From Halomonas sp. ML-15 (GTDB lineage Bacteria; Pseudomonadota; Gammaproteobacteria; Pseudomonadales; Halomonadaceae): DNA of 64,000 bases. Location of the stretch: assembly GCF_014779595.1 (NCBI RefSeq), contig NZ_JACXZT010000019.1, positions 124,001 through 188,000 of the forward strand. The letters are read 5' to 3'. Below the pieces are notes generated by a model. That model was not told where the DNA came from. It saw only the letters and a program-made list of their open reading frames with translations, and made no database searches. A program made the translations under genes and the position numbers. This document shows positions 56,063 through 64,000 of the stretch, one piece after another. The first letter of the stretch is position 1. Each line of letters opens with the position of its first letter.

Positions 56063-58912
56063 ATGGACAAGACCTACCAACCCGAGCAGATCGAATCCCG
56101 CTGGTACCAGCGCTGGGAAGCCGACGGCCGCTTCGCGCCGTCGGGCAGTGGTGAGCCCTACGCCATCATGATCCCGCCGCCCAACGTCACCGGCAGCCTG
56201 CACATGGGGCACGCCTTCCAGGACACCATCATGGACACCCTGATCCGCTGGCGGCGGATGCAGGGCCACAACACCCTGTGGCAGGTGGGCACCGACCACG
56301 CCGGTATCGCCACCCAGATGCTGGTGGAGCGCAAGGTCGCCGCCGAAGAGGGCAAGACCCGCCACGATCTGGGCCGCGACGCCTTTATCGACAAGGTGTG
56401 GGAGTGGAAGCACGAGTCCGGCGGGCATATCACCCGCCAGCTGCGCCGCATGGGCGCCAGCGTCGACTGGAGCCGCGAGCGCTTCACCATGGACGACGGC
56501 TTCTACAAGGCGGTGCAGGAGACCTTCGTGCGTCTCTATGAAGAGGACCTGATCTACCGCGGCAAGCGGCTGGTCAACTGGGACCCCACCCTGCACACCG
56601 CCATCTCCGATCTGGAGGTGGAGAACCGCGATCAGCAGGGCCAGTTCTGGCACTTCCGCTACCCGCTGGCCGACGGTGTCACCACCGATGCCGGCCTCGA
56701 CCACCTGGTGGTCGCCACCACCCGCCCCGAGACCCTGCTCGGCGATACCGGCGTGGCGGTCAATCCGGAAGATCCGCGCTACGCCTCGCTGATCGGCAAG
56801 TTCGTCGAGCTGCCGCTGGTCGGCCGGCGCATTCCCATCGTCGCCGACGAGCACGCCGATATGGAGAAAGGCTCCGGCTGCGTGAAGATCACCCCGGCCC
56901 ACGACTTCAACGACTACGAGGTGGGCCGCCGCCAGGGGCTGCCGCTGATCAACGTCTTCACTCAGGATGCCGCGATCCTCGCCCAGGCCGAGGCCTTCGA
57001 CATCCAGGGCCGCCCGCTGCCCGATATCGACCCGAGCCTGCCGCCGGCCTATGCCGGCCTCGACCGCTTCGAAGCGCGAGCGCGCATCGTCGCCGATATG
57101 GAGGCCGCCGGCCTGCTCGAGCAGATCGAGACGGTCAACAACACCCTGCCCTACGGCGACCGCTCCGGCGACGTCATCGAGCCGCTGCTGACGGACCAGT
57201 GGTTCGTCGCCGTGGAGAGCCTCGCCAAGCCGGCCATCGAGGCGGTGGAGAACGGCGATATCCAGTTCGTGCCCAAGAACTACGAGAACATGTACTTCGC
57301 CTGGATGCGCGACCTGCAGGACTGGTGCATCTCCCGTCAGCTGTGGTGGGGCCACCGCATCCCCGCCTGGTACGACGCCGAGGGCAATATCTACGTGGCC
57401 CGCAGCGAAGCCGAGGCCCGCGAGAAGCACGGCCTGGCCGCCGATGTGGCGCTGACCCAGGATGACGACGTGCTCGACACCTGGTTCAGCTCGGGCCTGT
57501 GGACCTTCGGCACCCTCGGCTGGCCGGAGCAGACCCCGGAGCTCAAGACCTTCCACCCCTCCAGCGTGCTGGTCACCGGCTTCGATATCATCTTCTTCTG
57601 GGTCGCGCGAATGATCATGCTGACCCTCAAGTTCACCGGCGAGGTGCCGTTCAAGCAGGTCTACGTCCACGGCCTGGTGCGCGACGGTCAGGGCCAGAAG
57701 ATGTCCAAGTCCAAGGGCAACGTGCTCGACCCCATCGACCTGATCGATGGCATCACCCTGGATGACCTGCTGGAGAAGCGTACCGGCAGCCTGATGCAGC
57801 CGCAGAAGGCCAAGGCGATCGCCAAGGCGACCCGCGCCGAGTTCGCCGAGGGCATCGAGCCCCACGGCACCGATGCGCTGCGCTTCACTTTCCTTTCACA
57901 AGCCACCACTGGGCGCGACATCAAGTTCGACATGGGCCGCCTGGACGGCTACCGCAACTTCTGCAACAAGCTGTGGAACGCCTCGCGCTACGTGCTGATG
58001 AATGCCGAGGGCGAGGATTGCGGCGCAGATGGTGGCGACGTCGAGCTGTCGCTGGCCGACCGCTGGATCGTCTCGCGGCTGCAGCAGACCGAGACCCAGG
58101 TCACCCGCGCGATGGAGGAGTTCCGCTTCGACCACGCCTCCCAGGCGCTCTACGACTTCGTCTGGAACGAGTACTGCGACTGGTACCTGGAGCTCTCCAA
58201 GCCGGTGCTGTGGGACGAGTCCGCCGCCGCCGACGCCAAGCGCGGCACCCGGCGCACCCTGGTGCGGGTGCTGGAGGCGATCCTGCGCCTGGCCCACCCG
58301 ATGATGCCGTATATCTCCGAGGAGATCTGGCAGCGGGTGGCGCCCCTGGCGGGCAAGGCGAGCGGCGATGGCGCAGAGTCGATCATGAACCAGCCATGGC
58401 CGGTGGCCGAGCAGGACAAGATCGACGAGCAGGCGACCCACGATATCGAGTGGCTCAAGGGAGTGATCGTGGCGGTGCGTAATATCCGCGCCGAGATGAA
58501 CATCGCCCCGGGCAAGCCCCTCGATGTGCTGCTGACCAAGGGCGGCGCTGCCGACCAGGCACGCCTGACGGCCAACCGCCTGTTCCTGGCCAAGCTGGCC
58601 AAGCTGGAGAGCATCACCTGGCTGGATAACCCGGACGAGGCGCCGCTCTCGGCCACCCAGCTGGTGGGCGAGATGGAAGTGCTGGTGCCCATGGCCGACC
58701 TGATCGACAAGGATGCCGAGCTGGCGCGCCTGACCAAGGAGATCGACAAGCAGGACAAGCTGATCGGCGGCATCGAGAAGAAACTCGGCAACGAGAGCTT
58801 CGTCGCCAAGGCCCCGGAGGCGGTGGTCGACAAGGAGCGCGGCAAGCTGGCCGACTTCCAGGCCGCTCGCCGGCTGCTGGTCGAGCAGCGCGACAAGATC
58901 GCCGCGCTCTGA
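56063..58912 (+). CDS. valS: valyl-tRNA synthetase
   Basis: Class I synthetase with editing domain. The 949-residue protein has the HIGH-type motif [14 protein letters not shown] (about residues 35-48), the editing-site [15 protein letters not shown] and the KMSKS loop [10 protein letters not shown]-terminal tRNA-binding coiled coil ([25 protein letters not shown]) follows. It is one base upstream of the next start codon, so the regulator gene may be co-transcribed with it. Confidence 0.97.
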   Translation: MDKTYQPEQIESRWYQRWEADGRFAPSGSGEPYAIMIPPPNVTGSLHMGHAFQDTIMDTLIRWRRMQGHNTLWQVGTDHAGIATQMLVERKVAAEEGKTRHDLGRDAFIDKVWEWKHESGGHITRQLRRMGASVDWSRERFTMDDGFYKAVQETFVRLYEEDLIYRGKRLVNWDPTLHTAISDLEVENRDQQGQFWHFRYPLADGVTTDAGLDHLVVATTRPETLLGDTGVAVNPEDPRYASLIGKFVELPLVGRRIPIVADEHADMEKGSGCVKITPAHDFNDYEVGRRQGLPLINVFTQDAAILAQAEAFDIQGRPLPDIDPSLPPAYAGLDRFEARARIVADMEAAGLLEQIETVNNTLPYGDRSGDVIEPLLTDQWFVAVESLAKPAIEAVENGDIQFVPKNYENMYFAWMRDLQDWCISRQLWWGHRIPAWYDAEGNIYVARSEAEAREKHGLAADVALTQDDDVLDTWFSSGLWTFGTLGWPEQTPELKTFHPSSVLVTGFDIIFFWVARMIMLTLKFTGEVPFKQVYVHGLVRDGQGQKMSKSKGNVLDPIDLIDGITLDDLLEKRTGSLMQPQKAKAIAKATRAEFAEGIEPHGTDALRFTFLSQATTGRDIKFDMGRLDGYRNFCNKLWNASRYVLMNAEGEDCGADGGDVELSLADRWIVSRLQQTETQVTRAMEEFRFDHASQALYDFVWNEYCDWYLELSKPVLWDESAAADAKRGTRRTLVRVLEAILRLAHPMMPYISEEIWQRVAPLAGKASGDGAESIMNQPWPVAEQDKIDEQATHDIEWLKGVIVAVRNIRAEMNIAPGKPLDVLLTKGGAADQARLTANRLFLAKLAKLESITWLDNPDEAPLSATQLVGEMEVLVPMADLIDKDAELARLTKEIDKQDKLIGGIEKKLGNESFVAKAPEAVVDKERGKLADFQAARRLLVEQRDKIAAL

Positions 58913-58913
58913 T

Positions 58914-60380
58914 ATGGCCACCTCGGGCAGCAAAGGCTTCGGTCGCTCGCCCTTTCCCGGCGGGGTCGACCGTGGCCTGACGCTGGAGTCGATCAGCGCG
59001 CTGTTCCCGGTCTTCGAGCAGGCCAGCGCCGGGGCGATCTCGGTGGACGCCGAGAGCCGCCTGACCTGGATCAATGACAGCTACTGCCGGCTGCTGGGTA
59101 TCGAGGACCCCGAGACGGTGATCGGACGGCCGGTGGCCGAGGTGATCCCCACCACCCGTATGCCCGAGGTGGTGCGCTCGGGGCGGCCGTTGCTGCTCGA
59201 TATCATGGAGTACCGCGGCCAGCAGCTGGTGGTAATGCGCCTGCCGGTCTACAACGATGCCGGCACCGAGGTGGAGGGCGCGGTGGCCTTCGTGCTCTAC
59301 GACGATCTGCAGCCGCTGACGCCGCTGGTCAGCAAGTATCGTCGTCTGCAGAGCGACCTGGCCGCCGCCAAGCGCGCCCTGGCCAAGCGCGGCGCGCGTT
59401 ATGAGATGGCCGACTTCGTCGGCGCCAGCGCGGCGGTGCTGGAGGTCAAGCGTCGCGCCCGCCTGGCTGCGGCGCGCAATACGCCGGTGCTGCTGCTCGG
59501 CGAGACCGGCACCGGTAAGGAGGTGCTGGCCCAGGCCGTCCACGCCAGCTCGCCCCGCGCGGACCGCCCCTTCGTGGCGGTCAACGTCGCCGCCATTCCC
59601 GACAACCTGCTCGAGGCCGAGTTCTTCGGCGTGGCCCCGGGGGCCTATACCGGCGCCGACAAGCGCCTGCGCCAGGGCAAGTTCCAACTCGCCGACGGCG
59701 GCACCCTGTTCCTCGATGAAGTCGGTGACATGCCGGGGCACCTGCAGGCCAAGCTGCTGCGTGCCCTGCAGGAGGGCGAGGTGGAGCCGCTGGGCTCCAA
59801 CGACGTGGCGGCGGTGGATGTGCGAGTGATCGCCGCGACCAGCCGCAACCTCGAGGAGATGGTCGCCGACGGCAGCTTTCGCGCCGACCTCTACTATCGC
59901 CTCAACGTGCTCAGCATCCGCGTGCCGACCCTGCGTGAACGGCTGGTCGACCTCGGTATCCTGTGTGACACCATCCTCGAGAAGCTGGCCGCCGAGAGCG
60001 GTGAACCGCGTGCCGAGATCACCGCAGAGGCCATCGCCTTGCTGCGCCAGCACGACTGGCCCGGCAATATACGCGAGCTGCGCAACACCCTGGAGCAGAC
60101 CCTGGCGCTCAACGAGGAGTGCAGCGTCATCGACGTGCCGCAGCTGCTTACCGCGCTGCCGGCGCCGGCCCGGCGCGGTCGGCGGCCCGGGGTACCCAGC
60201 GCACCGGTGCGCCCACTCCAGGAGGCGGTACGCGACGCCGAGCGCAGCGCCATCCATAATGCCCTCACCGTCAGCGGCGGCAACAAGGCCCAGGCAGCCC
60301 GACTGCTCGGCATCCCCCGCTCGGTGCTCTATGAAAAGCTCGCCAGACTGGCCAGCATGTCCGACGACGCGGACATGTGA
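58914..60380 (+). CDS. sigma-54-dependent transcriptional activator (PAS-AAA+-Fis)
   Basis: A 488-residue enhancer-binding protein. An N-terminal PAS-like sensor (about residues 25-130, [23 protein letters not shown]) is followed by the AAA+ domain: Walker A GETGTGKE (196-203), the sigma-54 contact loop GAYTGA (243-248; Tyr in place of the usual Phe) and Walker [14 protein letters not shown] Fis-type HTH ends the protein ([31 protein letters not shown]). It lies directly before a TRAP operon with a near-consensus sigma-54 promoter, so it very likely activates that operon in response to its PAS signal. Confidence 0.92.
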   Translation: MATSGSKGFGRSPFPGGVDRGLTLESISALFPVFEQASAGAISVDAESRLTWINDSYCRLLGIEDPETVIGRPVAEVIPTTRMPEVVRSGRPLLLDIMEYRGQQLVVMRLPVYNDAGTEVEGAVAFVLYDDLQPLTPLVSKYRRLQSDLAAAKRALAKRGARYEMADFVGASAAVLEVKRRARLAAARNTPVLLLGETGTGKEVLAQAVHASSPRADRPFVAVNVAAIPDNLLEAEFFGVAPGAYTGADKRLRQGKFQLADGGTLFLDEVGDMPGHLQAKLLRALQEGEVEPLGSNDVAAVDVRVIAATSRNLEEMVADGSFRADLYYRLNVLSIRVPTLRERLVDLGILCDTILEKLAAESGEPRAEITAEAIALLRQHDWPGNIRELRNTLEQTLALNEECSVIDVPQLLTALPAPARRGRRPGVPSAPVRPLQEAVRDAERSAIHNALTVSGGNKAQAARLLGIPRSVLYEKLARLASMSDDADM

Positions 60381-60441
60381 CCGAAAATCCGAACACTTAA
60401 ACTACTACTAAAGGCAAAAAGCGTCCTGATATCCAGACAGC

Positions 60442-60472
60442 TGCCTATGCCAGGCACCTGACGAGATCTCGT
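60442..60472 (+). promoter_or_regulatory. possible enhancer sites upstream of the sigma-54 promoter
   Basis: Two dyads lie 30-60 bp upstream of the promoter: TGCCT-ATGCC-AGGCA and the perfect palindrome ACGAGATCTCGT. Fis-type activators bind such dyads. Assignment to the neighbouring regulator is inference. Confidence 0.4.
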
Positions 60473-60503
60473 AACTCCTTGTTTATCTGCTGTTTCTGAT
60501 TAT

Positions 60504-60519
60504 TGGCATGAAGTCTGCA
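60504..60519 (+). promoter_or_regulatory. sigma-54 (-24/-12) promoter of the TRAP operon
   Basis: TGGCATG, 4 nt, then CTGCA: a match to TGGCACR-N4-TTGCW with only one change in each half and exact spacing. Transcription would start about 12 bp downstream, leaving a leader of about 55 nt with a small CGCCGC / GCGGCG hairpin before the dctP-like gene. Confidence 0.75.
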
Positions 60520-60586
60520 ACACTCTAGACAAGCGCCGCCCTGCGGCGTTGTTGACCAAGAATAAAGATGCCAATCAGGAGCTATC

Positions 60587-61696
60587 ATGCCGTTCAATCG
60601 CCCTCTCACTTCAGTGGTCCGTCCCATCGCTCTCGGCGTCACCACCGCCGCCGTGCTGGTGGGTGCCGGGCTGAGCAGCGCCCAGGCCCAGGAACGCGTG
60701 CGCTGGCAGGTGCCTATCGCCTTCCCATCCCACCTGGTGGGTCTGAGTACGCCGGTGCGCTATCTCAGCGAATCCCTCGACGAAGTCTCCGGCGGTAACA
60801 TCAATCTGCGCTACTACGAGCCGGGTGAGCTGATTCCGCCCTTCGAGATTCTCGATGCGGTCTCCGAAGGCCGCTACGACGCCGGTTTCACCTGGGTCGG
60901 CTACGACCAGGGCAGCATTCCGTCGCTACCGCTGTTTGCCGGCGCGCCGTTTGGCATGGAGCCGCCTGCCTACCTGGCCTGGCACTATTTCGGCGGCGGC
61001 CGCGAGCTGCTCGAAGAGATCTACGACGACTACAACGTCCACCCGCTGCTGTGCAGCATGATCGGCCCCGAAGCCGCTGGCTGGTTCGCCGAGCCTCTCG
61101 AAGACCTCGACCAGATCGACGGCCTGCGTATCCGCTTCGCCGGTATCGGCGGCCAGGTCATGGAGCGCCTCGGCGCCTCGGTGACCATGATTCCGGGCGG
61201 CGAGCTCTATCAGGCCATGGAGCGCGGTACTATCGACGCCATGGAGTTCTCGGCACCGGCGGTCGACCGTATTCTGGGCATGCAGGAGATCGTACAGAAC
61301 TACGTGCTGCCGGGTTGGCACCAGACCTTCACCACCGCTCACCTGCTGGTCAACAAGGACAGCTGGGAAGAACTGGAGCCGCAGACCCGCGCGCAGATCG
61401 ACATGGGCTGCCGCGCCGCCACGCTGTTCGGTTACTCCGAGAGCGAGATGGAGAACCCCAAGGCACTGCGCGACTTCGAAGAGGAGGGCGTCAACGCTCA
61501 GGTCCTCTCGGATGACATCCTCCAGGAACTGCGTCGGGTGACCAACGAGGTCCAGGACGAGATCGCCGCCGAGGATGAGATGTTCGGCCGCGTGCTGGAA
61601 AGTCAGCAGGACTTCATGAAGCTGCACGGCACTTGGCACGTCAAGGGCCACCTGCCGCGCTCCTACTACGACCCCGAAGCACTCGAGCGCGATTGA
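60587..61696 (+). CDS. TRAP transporter substrate-binding protein (DctP family)
   Basis: A 369-residue periplasmic binding protein with a signal peptide ending near AQAQE. DctP-family features are AFPSHLVGLSTPVRYLSESL near the start, LRIRFAGIGGQVMERLGASVTMIPGGELYQAMERGTIDAMEFSAP (about residues 177-222, with the carboxylate-binding arginine), and PGWHQTFTTAHLLVNK. The GGELYQAMERGTIDAMEF block resembles TakP-like keto/hydroxy-acid binders. It is preceded by CAGGAG. The next genes encode the membrane subunits and a hydroxyacid-type dehydrogenase. Confidence 0.92.
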   Translation: MPFNRPLTSVVRPIALGVTTAAVLVGAGLSSAQAQERVRWQVPIAFPSHLVGLSTPVRYLSESLDEVSGGNINLRYYEPGELIPPFEILDAVSEGRYDAGFTWVGYDQGSIPSLPLFAGAPFGMEPPAYLAWHYFGGGRELLEEIYDDYNVHPLLCSMIGPEAAGWFAEPLEDLDQIDGLRIRFAGIGGQVMERLGASVTMIPGGELYQAMERGTIDAMEFSAPAVDRILGMQEIVQNYVLPGWHQTFTTAHLLVNKDSWEELEPQTRAQIDMGCRAATLFGYSESEMENPKALRDFEEEGVNAQVLSDDILQELRRVTNEVQDEIAAEDEMFGRVLESQQDFMKLHGTWHVKGHLPRSYYDPEALERD

Positions 61697-61714
61697 TCTG
61701 CGCTCATGATGGTG

Positions 61715-61741
61715 CCACCGGCCGTTCGCGGCCGGTGGTTT
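61715..61741 (+). terminator. UUCG-loop hairpin between TRAP binding protein and membrane genes
   Basis: A perfect 10-bp stem CCACCGGCCG / CGGCCGGTGG with a TTCG tetraloop and a TTT tail, 18 bp after the binding-protein stop. Within an operon it most likely acts as a partial terminator or mRNA 3' protector, giving excess binding protein over the membrane subunits. Confidence 0.7.
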
Positions 61742-61772
61742 GTGCTTGCCCCTTTCGCCACGGAGTGACCCG

Positions 61773-62375
61773 ATGAGCGTTCGTGAACAGGGGTCAGGCG
61801 ACGGCGAACACGCCTGCCTCGACCTGCCCACCAACCGCATCAGCCACCTGCTCGACACCGTCGTACTGCGGCTCGGCAAGGCTGCCTCCTGGCTATGGCT
61901 GGCCACCCTAGCGGTGGTGATCAGCAATGTGGTCAACCGTTTTATTCTCGGCCGTGGCTCGATTGCCCTGGAAGAGCTCTCCTGGCACTTCTTCGGTGCG
62001 GCCATGGTGCTGACCCTGGCCTACGCGGTGGTCACCAACGACCACGTGCGGGTCGACGTGATCCGCGAAAAATTCACGCTGCGTACCCAGGCATGGATCG
62101 AGATGCTGGCCATCGTGATCCTGCTGCTGCCGATTCTGTATATCGTGCTGGTCGAGCTCTACCAGTACGGCTATCGCTCCTTCGAGCGCGGTGAGCGCTC
62201 CCAGGCCCCCAGCGGCCTGCCCTATCGCTTTATCATCAAGACCGTGATCCCCATCGGCCTGAGTCTGGTGGCCATCGCCATCGTATCCCGCGCGCTGCGC
62301 TGCAGCACGCTACTGTTCGGCTATCCGCGACGCTTCCTGAGCCCCGCCGAGCGCGACCAGCGCCCTACTGACTGA
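61773..62375 (+). CDS. TRAP transporter small permease (DctQ)
   Basis: A 200-residue inner-membrane protein with four hydrophobic segments, beginning at WLWLATLAVVISNVVNRFILGRG. The ELSWHFFGAAMVLTLAYAVVTNDHVRVDV block (about residues 68-96) is the DctQ signature. The start MSVREQ follows CGGAGTGACC. The membrane gene dctM follows after 15 bp. Confidence 0.9.
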   Translation: MSVREQGSGDGEHACLDLPTNRISHLLDTVVLRLGKAASWLWLATLAVVISNVVNRFILGRGSIALEELSWHFFGAAMVLTLAYAVVTNDHVRVDVIREKFTLRTQAWIEMLAIVILLLPILYIVLVELYQYGYRSFERGERSQAPSGLPYRFIIKTVIPIGLSLVAIAIVSRALRCSTLLFGYPRRFLSPAERDQRPTD

Positions 62376-62390
62376 ATCACGAGGTTGATC

Positions 62391-63761
62391 ATGGGATTGG
62401 AAGAAACTCTCGTACTGGCGATGTTCGCCAGTTTCATGAGCCTGCTGCTGCTGGGCTTCCCGGTGGCCTGGGCGCTGGCCGGTATCGGCTTCGCCTTTGC
62501 CGTGCTCGGCCATGTGCTGGTCGAGTTCTTCGACGCCGACCTGTGGTTCAGCTGGGGCGGCACCATCGGCGTGCTCGACCGGCGCATCTACGGCATCGTC
62601 GCCAATGAGTTGATGGTGGCGCTGCCACTGTTCATCTTCATGGGCATCATGCTCGACCGCTCGGGCATCGCCGAGCGCCTGATGAACTCGCTGGTCAAGG
62701 TGCTCGGCGGCCTGCGCGGCGGCTATGCCGTCACCGTGGTCATCGTCGGCGTGCTGCTGGCCGCCTCCACCGGTATCGTCGGCGCCTCGGTGGTGCTGCT
62801 CGGCATGCTGTCGCTGGGGCCGATGATGCGCGCCCAGTACAACAAGTCGCTGGCGGTCGGGACAGCCTGTTCGGTGGGGACCCTGGGCATCCTGGTGCCG
62901 CCAAGCATCATGCTGGTGCTGATGGCCGACCGCCTGGGCACCTCGGAAGCCTCGGTGGGCCGGCTGTTCATGGGCGCCCTGGTGCCCGGTATCATGCTCG
63001 GGCTGATGTATATCGCCTATATCCTGATTGCCGCCTATATCAACAAGGACCTGGCCCCGGCGCCCAAGGATCGCGAGCCGCTGAATGCCCGCGCCTTCGT
63101 GCAGGTGTTCTGGGCGGTACTGCCGCCGATGGCGCTGATCCTGGCGGTGCTGGGCTCGATCTTCACCGGCTTCGCCACCACCACCGAGGCCTCGGCAGTG
63201 GGCGCACTGGGCGCCATGCTGCTGGCCCTGTTCAACCGCCGCCTGACCCTGACCGCAGTGCGCAAGGCGCTCTACCAGACCAGCCGCACCACCGCCTTTA
63301 TCTTCGCGATCTTTATCGGTGCGACGATCTTTGCCTCGGTATTGCGCGGGCTGGGCGGCGACGACGTGGTGCGCATGGCGCTTACCGGACTACCGTTCGG
63401 CGAGACCGGTATCGTGCTGACCGTATTGGCGGTGGTGTTCCTGCTCGGCTTCTTCCTCGACTGGGTAGAGATCACCCTGATCATTCTGCCGCTGGTGGCA
63501 CCGGTGGTCTTCAGCCTAGGCGTCGACCCGGTATGGTTTGCGATCCTGTTTGCGATCTGCCTGCAGACCTCGTTCCTGACGCCACCGGTGGGCTTCGCGC
63601 TGTTCTACATCAAGGGCGTCTGTCCGCCGGGCATCACCACCCGCGATATCTATATTGGCGTGGCCCCCTTCGTCGCCATTCAAGTACTCGGGCTGCTGCT
63701 GGTGTTCTGGTTCTCGGGCCTGGCCACCTGGCTACCCGGTGAAGTTTACGGTGGCCGCTGA
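62391..63761 (+). CDS. TRAP transporter large permease (DctM)
   Basis: A 456-residue inner-membrane protein with about twelve hydrophobic segments, the Na+-coupled channel of the TRAP system. ALPLFIFMGIMLDRSGIAERL and GVLLAASTGIVGASVVLLGML are typical, as are GTLGILVPPSIMLVLMAD and FLTPPVGFALFYIKGV. The ATG start follows GAGG by 6 nt; a TTG two codons upstream was rejected. Confidence 0.92.
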   Translation: MGLEETLVLAMFASFMSLLLLGFPVAWALAGIGFAFAVLGHVLVEFFDADLWFSWGGTIGVLDRRIYGIVANELMVALPLFIFMGIMLDRSGIAERLMNSLVKVLGGLRGGYAVTVVIVGVLLAASTGIVGASVVLLGMLSLGPMMRAQYNKSLAVGTACSVGTLGILVPPSIMLVLMADRLGTSEASVGRLFMGALVPGIMLGLMYIAYILIAAYINKDLAPAPKDREPLNARAFVQVFWAVLPPMALILAVLGSIFTGFATTTEASAVGALGAMLLALFNRRLTLTAVRKALYQTSRTTAFIFAIFIGATIFASVLRGLGGDDVVRMALTGLPFGETGIVLTVLAVVFLLGFFLDWVEITLIILPLVAPVVFSLGVDPVWFAILFAICLQTSFLTPPVGFALFYIKGVCPPGITTRDIYIGVAPFVAIQVLGLLLVFWFSGLATWLPGEVYGGR

Positions 63762-63789
63762 CCACCCCATCACCTTTGGAGACAACCGC

Positions 63790-64000
63790 ATGCGCATGAC
63801 TGACAAGATTGCCCTGATCACCGGCGCCGCCGGTGGCATCGGCCTGGCGATTGCCCAGGGCTTCGCCCGCGAGGGCGCCAAGGTCGCCGTGAGCGACCTC
63901 GACCTCGACGCCGCCGAGCGCGCCGCCGCCGGCATCCGCGAGGCTGGCGGAGAGGCCATGGCCGTGGCCATCGACGTCACCGACGAGGCCGCCGTGGACG
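63790..64000 (+). CDS. short-chain dehydrogenase/reductase (N-terminal part)
   Basis: The gene runs off the window; 70 residues are visible. The Rossmann motif TGAAGGIGLAIA and the NAD-specifying acidic residues after the second strand (VSDLDLDAAERAA), followed by AIDVTDEAAV, identify a classical SDR. The sequence resembles 3-hydroxybutyrate dehydrogenases and related hydroxyacid or polyol dehydrogenases. It starts after GGAG, 28 bp after dctM, and probably oxidises the substrate imported by the TRAP system. Confidence 0.85.
   Translation, partial: MRMTDKIALITGAAGGIGLAIAQGFAREGAKVAVSDLDLDAAERAAAGIREAGGEAMAVAIDVTDEAAVD

Overview
The window looks like ordinary chromosome from a moderately halophilic, high-GC gammaproteobacterium of the Halomonas/Chromohalobacter group (Halomonadaceae). 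The evidence is indirect: GC-rich coding bias, many Asp/Glu-rich proteins (notably the RodZ linker), gammaproteobacterial gene orders (suhB-trmJ-cysE-iscR; ndk-rlmN-pilF-rodZ-ispG-hisS-yfgM-bamB-der; aroE-hemF-tsaC-dprA-LysM-def-fmt-rsmB-trkA-trkH; lptGF divergent from pepA-holC-valS), and several ABC/TRAP importers. No rRNA, tRNA, CRISPR array, insertion sequence or prophage was seen.

Layout. 1-2.95 kb: the end of a polyamine-type ABC importer operon with a class II aldolase. 3.2-8.0 kb: suhB (reverse), trmJ, cysE, iscR and a shrunken isc set (iscS, iscA only). 8.2-17.5 kb: ndk to der, a long forward run of housekeeping genes for nucleotides, rRNA methylation, pilus assembly, cell shape, isoprenoids, translation, outer-membrane assembly and ribosome maturation. 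17.6-22 kb: small singletons, namely a PQQ-type sugar dehydrogenase, membrane proteins, lipoproteins, a DUF815 ATPase and an M48 protease. 22-28.7 kb: a reverse-strand peptide-type ABC importer operon with very unusual protein architectures. 28.9-33.6 kb: aroE, hemF, tsaC, dprA and a LysM protein (reverse). 33.7-41.8 kb: def, fmt, rsmB, trkA, trkH, a TraB-family protein and tapT. 41.9-49.5 kb: a BASS transporter, a sirtuin, truC, tcdA, DUF1653, a NitT/TauT-type ABC importer, bfr and bfd. 49.5-58.9 kb: an RDD protein, lptG, lptF, pepA, ilvE, holC and valS. 58.9-64 kb: a sigma-54 activator followed by a TRAP importer with a good sigma-54 promoter, then the start of an SDR dehydrogenase.

The most interesting region is the 22-28.7 kb ABC operon. 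Its substrate-binding protein appears circularly permuted: the C-terminal half of the usual SBP_5 fold comes first. Its DppC-like permease carries about 250 residues with seven VGxxG-type repeats spaced about 40 residues apart, most simply read as a seven-bladed beta-propeller in the first periplasmic loop. The two ATPases are one continuous polypeptide, and the second has an enlarged C-terminal domain. Together these suggest a structurally remodelled peptide-type importer whose substrate is unknown.

Other points worth attention are a SuhB that has lost most of its phosphatase metal ligands, an isc locus without iscU/hscBA/fdx whose IscS also lacks the IscU-binding tail, four long palindromic intergenic elements (two of them an inverted pair around holC), and the sigma-54 regulator/promoter/TRAP unit.
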